A DNA stretch of 14,868 nucleotides from JAJVID01 sp035275805 (lineage in GTDB: Bacteria; Acidobacteriota; Blastocatellia; RBC074). Made by a program: the position numbers and the translations under genes. Location: contig DATEMG010000593.1 of NCBI GenBank assembly GCA_035275805.1, positions 1 through 14,868 on the forward strand. The letters are read 5' to 3'. Within the stretch, counting starts at the first letter, position 1. Each line of letters begins with the position of its first letter. The notes beneath the pieces were generated by a model. That model worked only from the letters and a program-made list of their open reading frames with translations, made no database searches and had not been told where the DNA came from. Shown piece after piece: positions 1 to 5,681 of the stretch.

Positions 1-23
1 TTCCTCGTTTGGGCGGCGGTTCT

Positions 24-55
24 CGCAAAGGCGCAAAGGCGCAAAGGACGCGAAG
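24..55. repeat. Short 8-bp tandem repeat upstream of the first gene
   Basis: The unit GCGCAAAG is repeated: a 7-base partial copy at 24-30, full copies at 31-38 and 39-46, and a degenerate copy (GACGCGAAG) at 47-55. It lies in the 118-base leader before the first gene. I recall similar CGCAAAGG-rich strings as dispersed intergenic repeats in many bacterial genomes. I see no hairpin or convincing promoter in the rest of this leader, which is itself truncated by the window edge. Confidence 0.6.
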
Positions 56-118
56 GGAGGCGCAATTTCAAAAAGCGCTCGGAAAGTGAGCGAACCATCA
101 GATCCAATGAAGGAATTT

Positions 119-1411
119 ATGACTATCGGCAAACACGTAAGCAGCGATTCACGGCGCTCTTTTCTAAAACGCGCAAGCTGGGGACTGACCGGAAGTCTGA
201 TTGCGTCAGGAAGGTTGAGCGGATTCTCGCGGGCGCAAGAGTCGGGAACGTCGCTCAAAATCACAAAGGTTGAGCCGCATCTGTTGACGGGAGTCCGAGG
301 CTACGGCCCCTGGCTGTTCGTGCGTGTGGAGACGGCTGAAGGCATTGTCGGGTGGGGCGAAGGGACGAACTTTCCCGGGGTGCAACCGATTGCGGCGGCC
401 GTCAAAAACCTGAGCAGTGTGGTGGTGGGCGAGAGCGCATGGAATATCGAAGCGATCTGGAACCGGATGTATCGCTTTCTATACTACAACGGCATGGGCG
501 GGGTGGTGATGGCCGCGATCAGCGGGATTGATACGGCGCTATACGACATTGTCGGGAAGAAACTGGGAGTACCGGTTTATAAACTGCTCGGCGGTCAGGT
601 TCACGAGAAGTTGAGGGTCTACGCTAACGGTTGGATCGAGGGGATTCCTCGTACGCCCGAAGCGATGGCGCAGAAGACGAAAGAGCTGGTGGCCAAAGGT
701 TACACCGGTTGTAAGTTCGATCCATTCACCACGACGCCGTTCAGCCGCGAAGTTACTCAGCAGGAGCTGCGCAACGCCGTGGCCCAGGTCAGAGCCGTGC
801 GCGAGGCGGGCGGGGCTGATTATGACATAGCCATTGACGTCCACGGCCGCTGGAATACCAAATCCACAATTGAGATCATCCGCGCGCTCGAGCCCTTCCG
901 ATTGTTCTTTTACGAAGAAGCCGTCCCGCCGGAGAACGTCGCGGCAATGGCTGAAGTGCAGCGTGTGGTGAACGTTCCGCTGGCGACAGGCGAACGCATC
1001 TTCGGACGGCACGGTTTCCGTGAATTGCTCGAGCGGCAGGCCGTGCGGATCGTTCAGCCGGACATTGCGCGAACGGGCGGCGTCACGGAGTTCAAGAAGA
1101 TAGCGGCGATGGCCGACGCTTATTACGTCCCTGTTGCGCCGCATAATCCGAACGGCCCCATCTGCACGATCGCTTCGATGCACGCCTGCTTCTCGATCCC
1201 GAACTTCTTGATCCTTGAGTTCTTCGAGCCTGATGAAGCCATCTTCCGCGAGATTGTCGTGAGCGGATGGAAGGCTGACAAGGGAGCGGTCTATCCTGTG
1301 ACCGCGCCCGGGCTGGGCGTCAACATCACCGAAGATTTTCTGCGCAAACATCGTTTCGACGAGAGCAAGACCGACGAGATGGAACGCCGAACATTCAACA
1401 CCGTGAAATAG
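119..1411 (+). CDS. Tat-exported mandelate racemase/muconate lactonizing enzyme family protein, galactonate-dehydratase-like
   Basis: Enolase-superfamily enzyme of 430 aa, expected to abstract a proton alpha to a carboxylate and dehydrate a sugar acid in a Mg-dependent (alpha/beta)8 barrel. The N-terminus is a twin-arginine signal: RR at residues 12-13 in an SRRSFLK context, a hydrophobic stretch, and a likely cleavage near residue 39, so the mature protein should be periplasmic. Core motifs are KFDPF (K199), DVHGR (D240, H242), FYEEA (E266), TGER (E292), QPDIARTGG (D315) and APHNPNGP (H342). The DxH plus late His pattern resembles D-galactonate dehydratase (DgoD), but substrate cannot be read from sequence. 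I chose ATG 119 because AAGGA lies 4 nt upstream and it gives a normal short Tat n-region; ATG 107 and GTG 86 are in-frame alternatives without a good ribosome site. It forms an operon with the next gene (10-nt gap). Confidence 0.9.
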   Translation: MTIGKHVSSDSRRSFLKRASWGLTGSLIASGRLSGFSRAQESGTSLKITKVEPHLLTGVRGYGPWLFVRVETAEGIVGWGEGTNFPGVQPIAAAVKNLSSVVVGESAWNIEAIWNRMYRFLYYNGMGGVVMAAISGIDTALYDIVGKKLGVPVYKLLGGQVHEKLRVYANGWIEGIPRTPEAMAQKTKELVAKGYTGCKFDPFTTTPFSREVTQQELRNAVAQVRAVREAGGADYDIAIDVHGRWNTKSTIEIIRALEPFRLFFYEEAVPPENVAAMAEVQRVVNVPLATGERIFGRHGFRELLERQAVRIVQPDIARTGGVTEFKKIAAMADAYYVPVAPHNPNGPICTIASMHACFSIPNFLILEFFEPDEAIFREIVVSGWKADKGAVYPVTAPGLGVNITEDFLRKHRFDESKTDEMERRTFNTVK

Positions 1412-1421
1412 AGGAAAAACT

Positions 1422-2807
1422 ATGAACCGCAGAGAGGCATTGAGTTTTCTGTCCCAAGCCGCCGCCGGCGCCGGTATGATTTCAACAGGCAGTGTATTAG
1501 CTGACCCATTGCAAAACCAAACTCCGCAAGAGCAGGGTTCGCGCAAAGGGTTGGCGCCCGTCAAGATCAGAGACATCAAGACGATCCTGACCGCGCCCGA
1601 CCGCATACGCCTGGTCATTGTCAAAGTCGAGACGACCGAGCCGGGCCTGCATGGTTGGGGATGCGCCACGTTCACTCAGCGCGCCTACGTCGTCCAGACT
1701 GCGGTCGAGAAGTATCTGAAGCCATTTCTGATCGGTCGCAACGTGGACGAGATCGAGGACATCTGGCAGTCGTCGTATATGAGCTCGTACTGGCGCAACG
1801 GCCCATCGCTCTTCAACGCGATGAGCGGCGTGGACATCGCGCTGTGGGACATCAAGGGCAAACGCGCGAACATGCCGCTCTATCAACTGCTCGGCGGCAA
1901 GGTTCGCTTCGGCGCCGACCTCTATTTCCACGCCAGCGGACGCGATTTCCAGCAGGTCGAGGAAAACGCGCGGCGCGGGATGGAGATGGGCTACCGCTAC
2001 ATCCGCGTGCAGGGCGGGGTGCCGGGCCTGGCGACCTACGGCGCGCGCGGCGCTACCGCCGGCGGCGCAGAAACGACAACCGAAGCCATCGGCCCGACCA
2101 ACCCGAACCCGAACAGGATTTGGGATTCGGCCCCTTACGTCCGAATGCTTCCCAAACTATTCGACCATTTGCGGACGAAACTCGGCGAGGAGGTTGAGCT
2201 ATTGCACGACGTGCACGAGCGCGTGACGCTGCCGCAGGCGATTCAACTCTGTAAAGACATCGAAAGGCATCGCCTCTTCTTCCTCGAAGACCCGTTCCCA
2301 CCGGAAGAGAACGATCATTTCCGTCTGCTGCGCCAACAGACCTCGACGCCGCTGGCGATGGGCGAACTGTTCAACACGCAGCACGAATACGTGCCGCTGA
2401 TCAAAGACCGGCTGATAGACTTCATCCGCATCCACATCTCGCAGATTGGCGGATTGAGTCCGGCGCGCAAGGTACAGGCGCTCTCAGAGTTCTTCGGCGT
2501 CCGCACGGCCTGGCACGGCCCCGGCGACGCTTCGCCCGTCGCGCACGCCGCGCAACTCGCGCTCGAACTGGCCAGTTACAACTTCGGCATCCACGAGGGC
2601 GCGATCTTCCAGCAGAACACGAAAGAGGTCTTTGTAGGCTGTCCTGAAGTCAAAAACGGCTATATGCACGCGCAGGAAAAACCCGGCCTCGGTATGGAGG
2701 TGGATGAAAAACTCGCGGCGAAATTCCCATTCCCGGAAGGGCCGCCCGATTTCGATTACAGTTGGGGGACCACCAGAAGGAGAGACGGCACTGTGATCAG
2801 GCCGTAG
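1422..2807 (+). CDS. Mannonate dehydratase / starvation-sensing protein RspA family enzyme with Tat signal
   Basis: Enolase-superfamily protein of 461 aa. The C-terminal half follows the ManD/RspA pattern closely: LLHDVHER (D263, H265), FFLEDPFPPE (E289), MGELF (E315), RIHISQIGGL and AWHGPGDASPV (H365). Family members dehydrate D-mannonate, and some D-gluconate, to 2-keto-3-deoxy-gluconate; low-efficiency members exist, so activity is not guaranteed. R195 and Y206 sit roughly where the family's other catalytic Arg/Tyr pair is expected, but I have not aligned them. RspA proteins are about 400 aa; the extra length is an N-terminal export segment with RR at residues 3-4, a hydrophobic stretch and an Ala-rich end near residue 27, then a Gln-rich linker. 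That predicts a periplasmic enzyme, which is odd for this family. GAGGA at 1411-1415 gives a well-placed ribosome site and overlaps the upstream stop, so the two dehydratase genes are probably co-transcribed. No sugar-acid transporter or KDG kinase is adjacent. Confidence 0.92.
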   Translation: MNRREALSFLSQAAAGAGMISTGSVLADPLQNQTPQEQGSRKGLAPVKIRDIKTILTAPDRIRLVIVKVETTEPGLHGWGCATFTQRAYVVQTAVEKYLKPFLIGRNVDEIEDIWQSSYMSSYWRNGPSLFNAMSGVDIALWDIKGKRANMPLYQLLGGKVRFGADLYFHASGRDFQQVEENARRGMEMGYRYIRVQGGVPGLATYGARGATAGGAETTTEAIGPTNPNPNRIWDSAPYVRMLPKLFDHLRTKLGEEVELLHDVHERVTLPQAIQLCKDIERHRLFFLEDPFPPEENDHFRLLRQQTSTPLAMGELFNTQHEYVPLIKDRLIDFIRIHISQIGGLSPARKVQALSEFFGVRTAWHGPGDASPVAHAAQLALELASYNFGIHEGAIFQQNTKEVFVGCPEVKNGYMHAQEKPGLGMEVDEKLAAKFPFPEGPPDFDYSWGTTRRRDGTVIRP

Positions 2808-2819
2808 AGCAGGAAAAGA

Positions 2820-2879
2820 GGCGCGAGTAAACAACTCGCGCCACAGATGCCTATGTGGGGCGAGTTGTTTACTCGCCCG
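2820..2879. repeat. Nested palindromic repeat (long hairpin) after the dehydratase operon
   Basis: The 17-base core GCGAGTAAACAACTCGC (2823-2839) recurs as its exact reverse complement at 2860-2876. Each copy can fold alone: stem 2820-2827 with 2835-2842 (8 bp, 7-nt loop) and stem 2858-2864 with 2872-2878 (7 bp, 7-nt loop). Arms 2823-2845 and 2854-2876 also pair with each other (22 of 23, 8-nt loop). The element starts 12 nt after the stop codon and has no T-tract. It looks like a REP/BIME-type dispersed extragenic element, perhaps stabilising the 3' end of the upstream mRNA. Confidence 0.85.
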
Positions 2880-2908
2880 GTTTGTGGCTTCGTCTGACCA
2901 GGAGTTCA

Positions 2909-2932
2909 CAGGAAAGAGGCGCGAGTAAACAA
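2909..2932 (+). repeat. Truncated direct copy of the palindromic repeat
   Basis: Bases 2909-2932 repeat 2810-2834 with a single-base deletion in the A-run. The copy includes the left half of the palindrome (GGCGCGAGTAAACAA) but stops before the right half, so it cannot form the hairpin. A broken copy beside an intact pair suggests local spread or decay of the element. The remainder of 2880-3035 holds the promoter described separately. Confidence 0.75.
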
Positions 2933-2960
2933 GCGACAATCGAGACGCTCCGTTAAATTC

Positions 2961-2988
2961 TGGACAAAACAAAATTCACGGTGATAAT
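2961..2988 (+). promoter_or_regulatory. Probable sigma70-type promoter of the oxalate-type gene cluster
   Basis: A -35 candidate TGGACA at 2961-2966 and a -10 candidate GATAAT at 2983-2988 each match the consensus at five of six bases, with a 16-bp spacer. Transcription would begin near 2995, leaving a leader of about 40 nt before the ATG at 3036. It lies just beyond the repeat cluster, separating the dehydratase operon from the ligase. No operator-like dyad is obvious around it. Confidence 0.55.
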
Positions 2989-3035
2989 CTGCCTCAACTA
3001 ACACCTATCTTGCAGATATTCGGAGCGGAAAAATA

Positions 3036-4535
3036 ATGATTCTCGACTTGCTGGATAATGGCAGTCCATCACACATCGCCATCGCCGTTTCAGGCGACGG
3101 GCCAGTGGTCACTTACGATCAGCTTCGGCGGCAAGTAGATTCCGTTGCCGCCAGTCTCAACAAGGTCGGTCTTGGTCGCGGAGACCGCATCGCTATGGCC
3201 TTGCCTAGCGGTTTGGAGATGATCGTCTCGTTCCTGGCTGCTTCGGCAGTCGGCGCCGCCGCGCCGCTCAATCCGGCCTATCGGCTCGACGAGTTCAAGT
3301 TTTACCTCGATGATACCGGGGCTCGCGCTCTGATCGTTCCTCCGACCGGGGCCGATGAAGCCAGGGCCGCGGCCGGCGATCAGACGCTGATCATCGAAGC
3401 GGACCTCGACAGCAATGGCCAGGTTCGGTTTTCATCCTCCGGGACGGCTGGCTCTTCGCGCGCCCGCGAATATCCTGACGCTGATGAGACGGCTTTGGTC
3501 TTGCACACCAGCGGGACAACCAGCCGTCCCAAGCGCGTCCCGCTCTCGCATACCAATCTGAAGATCTCCGCTCGCAACGTCGCTGAAACCTACGGGCTCA
3601 CCGCCGAGGATGTCTCTTTGTGCGTGATGCCTCTGTTTCACGTGCATGGGCTGGTGGCTTCAACGTTGGCCACCCTGTTCACAGGCGGAACGGTCGTCGC
3701 GCCGCCACGCTTCAACCCGCTCTCGTTCTGGTCCACTGTAAGGGATCATCGCGTGAGTTGGTATTCTGCGGTGCCGACGATTCATCAAGTGTTGCTGGCG
3801 CGGTCAAAAGCGGGCGCGCGGCCCGCGGGAGCCGAGCATCTACGTTTCATTCGTTCGTGCAGCGCAGCCTTGCCGCCACAAATGATGGCCGACCTCGAGG
3901 AGAGGTTCGGCGCGCCGGTGCTCGAAGCCTACGGGATGACGGAGGCCGCGCATCAAATGGCTTCCAATCCGCTGCCCCCCAGCGCGCGCAAGCCTGGCTC
4001 GGTCGGGCGCGGCACGGCTGTGAGCATCGCCATCCTCGATGAGGCCGGAAATTTGCTGCCGGCAGGCGCGACGGGCGAAGTCTCCATCAAAGGGCCGAAC
4101 GTCTTCAGCGGCTACGAAAGCAACGCCGAGGCCAACGCATCCTCATTCTCTCAAGGCTGGTTCCGCACGGGTGATCAGGGGTATCTGGACGGCGACGGCT
4201 ATCTGACGCTGGTTGGCCGTATCAAAGAGTTGATCAATCGCGGTGGCGAGAAGATATCGCCACGAGAGATTGATGAAGTGTTGCTCTCCCATCATGCGGT
4301 AGCTGAAGCTGTGTGCTTCGGCGTCCCGGACCGGGTTTACGGCGAAGAGGTGGCGGCGGCGGTAAAACTCGCGAGCGAGGCGACCGAAGCGGAATTGATC
4401 GCCCATTGCCGCGCGTCGCTCGCCGATTTCAAATGTCCAAAAGTGATTTACATCGTTGAAGCGATCCCGCGCACCGCCACCGGAAAGATTCAACGCCGCA
4501 ATGTGGCGGCCGAGATCGCCAAGACTCGTGAATGA
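3036..4535 (+). CDS. AMP-forming acyl-CoA synthetase, probable oxalate--CoA ligase (AAE3-like)
   Basis: ANL-superfamily adenylate-forming enzyme of 499 aa, predicted to convert oxalate, ATP and CoA to oxalyl-CoA in the cytoplasm. Motifs in order: PLNPAYRLDEFKFYLDD (77-93), the P-loop HTSGTTSRPK (157-166), PLFHVHG (199-205), WYSAVPTIHQ (242-251), LRFIRSCSA (269-277), APVLEAYGMTEA (293-304), TGD (378-380), GRIKELINRGGEKISP (394-409) and the catalytic lysine in ATGKIQRR (K484). From memory, the PLFHVHG to KISP span reads almost like plant AAE3 and yeast Pcs60 oxalyl-CoA synthetases rather than fatty-acyl or acetyl-CoA synthetases. Length is normal. GGAG at 3022-3025 lies 10 nt before the ATG. 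The downstream OxlT-like transporter supports an oxalate substrate. Family certain; substrate probable. Other short-chain or aromatic acids remain possible. Confidence 0.9.
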   Translation: MILDLLDNGSPSHIAIAVSGDGPVVTYDQLRRQVDSVAASLNKVGLGRGDRIAMALPSGLEMIVSFLAASAVGAAAPLNPAYRLDEFKFYLDDTGARALIVPPTGADEARAAAGDQTLIIEADLDSNGQVRFSSSGTAGSSRAREYPDADETALVLHTSGTTSRPKRVPLSHTNLKISARNVAETYGLTAEDVSLCVMPLFHVHGLVASTLATLFTGGTVVAPPRFNPLSFWSTVRDHRVSWYSAVPTIHQVLLARSKAGARPAGAEHLRFIRSCSAALPPQMMADLEERFGAPVLEAYGMTEAAHQMASNPLPPSARKPGSVGRGTAVSIAILDEAGNLLPAGATGEVSIKGPNVFSGYESNAEANASSFSQGWFRTGDQGYLDGDGYLTLVGRIKELINRGGEKISPREIDEVLLSHHAVAEAVCFGVPDRVYGEEVAAAVKLASEATEAELIAHCRASLADFKCPKVIYIVEAIPRTATGKIQRRNVAAEIAKTRE

Positions 4536-4537
4536 TC

Positions 4538-4622
4538 CATCCACGAAGCCACACGAAGTAACACCAAGAGAAAGAATTTCAAGTTTTCTTCCTTCGCGTT
4601 CCTTCGTGTGGCTTCGTGGATG
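4538..4622. repeat. 21-bp perfect inverted repeat between ligase and reductase
   Basis: Arm 4538-4558 (CATCCACGAAGCCACACGAAG) is the exact reverse complement of 4602-4622, around a 43-nt loop. It begins 2 nt after the ligase stop and ends directly before the reductase's ribosome site (AAAGG, 4623-4627). There is no T-tract, so it is not a standard terminator. The CTTCGTGTGGCTTCGTGG string resembles dispersed intergenic repeats I recall from many bacteria. As RNA it could stabilise the upstream message or hinder access to the downstream start. Confidence 0.85.
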
Positions 4623-4637
4623 AAAGGCAAAATCGCA

Positions 4638-5606
4638 ATGAGATTTGCAGTGGTCGGCGCGGGCGCGATCGGCGCCTTCGTCGGCGCCATGCTGGCTAAA
4701 TCGGGCGAAGACGTCACTTTGATTGCGCGTGGAACTCATCTGCGCGCGATGCGGGAGCGTGGCGTGCGCGTCCGCGGCTCGCTCGGGGAATTCGAGGCCC
4801 GTCCTGCGGTAACCGATGATCCGGCTTCGATCGGCGCGGTTGATGTCGCATTACTGACGCTCAAAGCGCATAGCCTGATTGAGATGGCCCCGCTCCTGTC
4901 GCCTCTCCTGGGTCCGGAGACGTGCCTTGTCAGCGCGCAGAATGGCATCCCCTGGTGGTACTTCTATCGCCACGGCGGCCCCTGGGAGGGGACGCGCCTG
5001 GAGACGGTTGATCCGGGCGGCGTGATCAGCCGCTACCTTGACCCGGCTCGCGCGATCGGTTGTGTGGTCTATCCATCGACGATCATCGTGGAGCCGGGAA
5101 TCGTCGAACACATCGAAGGAACGCGCTTCGCGATTGGCGAGCCTGACGGATCGAAGAGCGAACGGTGCCGGCGCATCGCCGACGCTTTCATCAAAGCCGG
5201 TCTCCGGTGTCCGATCCGCGCGGACATCCGGCATGACATGTGGGTGAAGCTGATGGGCAATGTCGCGTTCAATCCGATCAGCGCTCTCACGCGCGCCACG
5301 CTCATCGAAATCGTCCAATACCCGGAGACGCGCGCCCTGGCCGCCGAGATCATGACGGAGGCTGAATCCGTAGCTAAAAGATTGGGCGTTGATATCGGCG
5401 TCTCCATAGAACAGCGGATCGAAGGAGCTGAGAAGGTGGGATATCACAAGACATCCATGCTGCAGGATGTGGAGGCCGGACGGCCCCTGGAATTGGAAGC
5501 CATAGTGGGCGCAGTGGTTGAGCTGGGCGGCAAAATGGGGTTGTCCCTACCTGGCGCCCGGGCGGTATACGCGTGTGTGAAATTGCTGGCGCAAGGCGCT
5601 CGATAG
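4638..5606 (+). CDS. PanE/ApbA-family NADPH reductase, candidate oxalyl-CoA reductase
   Basis: Ketopantoate-reductase-fold protein of 322 aa. It starts directly with the Rossmann motif GAGAIG (residues 7-12); R31 suits NADPH 2'-phosphate binding. Other family features are LTLKAH (K76), SAQNGIPWWYFY (99-110), the helical C-terminal domain with DMWVKLMGN (catalytic K204, N208), FNP (N212), and HKTSMLQDVEAGRPLE (270-285). Classical PanE reduces ketopantoate for CoA synthesis. Here the gene lies between an oxalyl-CoA-synthetase-like ligase and an OxlT-like transporter with no other pantothenate gene. As I recall, PanE2 of Methylobacterium extorquens is an oxalyl-CoA reductase making glyoxylate, which fits this setting. 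I chose ATG 4638 because AAAGG lies 10 nt upstream and the Rossmann strand follows at once; starts at 4608 and 4620 fall inside the inverted repeat. Family sure, reaction inferred. Confidence 0.88.
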   Translation: MRFAVVGAGAIGAFVGAMLAKSGEDVTLIARGTHLRAMRERGVRVRGSLGEFEARPAVTDDPASIGAVDVALLTLKAHSLIEMAPLLSPLLGPETCLVSAQNGIPWWYFYRHGGPWEGTRLETVDPGGVISRYLDPARAIGCVVYPSTIIVEPGIVEHIEGTRFAIGEPDGSKSERCRRIADAFIKAGLRCPIRADIRHDMWVKLMGNVAFNPISALTRATLIEIVQYPETRALAAEIMTEAESVAKRLGVDIGVSIEQRIEGAEKVGYHKTSMLQDVEAGRPLELEAIVGAVVELGGKMGLSLPGARAVYACVKLLAQGAR

Positions 5607-5681
5607 ATAACGTGAAGCGCCTGGTTCCATAAAAAGCCCGGCGAAATCTTCGAACCAATACAACCAAAAGGAGGCCAAAGA

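Noticed and set aside
539..1675. Long antisense open frame across the first dehydratase and the start of the second
   Set aside because: It lies opposite two genes with clear family motifs, has no recognisable domain and runs across their junction. Long shadow frames are expected in GC-rich DNA.
1655..2197. Alternative + strand frame inside the RspA-like gene
   Set aside because: Arg-rich, low-complexity translation typical of a shifted frame within a GC-rich gene; the overlapping frame has full enolase-superfamily motifs.
2820..2890. Rho-independent terminator after the dehydratase operon
   Set aside because: The hairpin is strong but no T-run follows either stem; the same is true of the 4538-4622 and 10506-10595 elements.
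2811..2932. Possible CRISPR array from three related repeats
   Set aside because: Copies are in mixed orientation, unevenly spaced, one is truncated, and there are no unique regular spacers or cas genes.
3036..4535. Generic long-chain fatty-acyl-CoA synthetase
   Set aside because: The length of about 500 aa and the PLFHVHG, LRFIRSCSA and LEAYGMTEA motif wording fit the oxalyl-CoA synthetase group better, and the transporter context agrees.
4608..4637. Upstream GTG (4608) or ATG (4620) as start of the PanE-like gene
   Set aside because: Both lie within the right arm of the inverted repeat and would add residues before the Rossmann strand that the family does not have; ATG 4638 has its own ribosome site.
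5607..5681. Riboswitch or separate promoter before the transporter
   Set aside because: Only 75 nt, with a strong ribosome site but no stable stem set or paired -35/-10 boxes that I could find.
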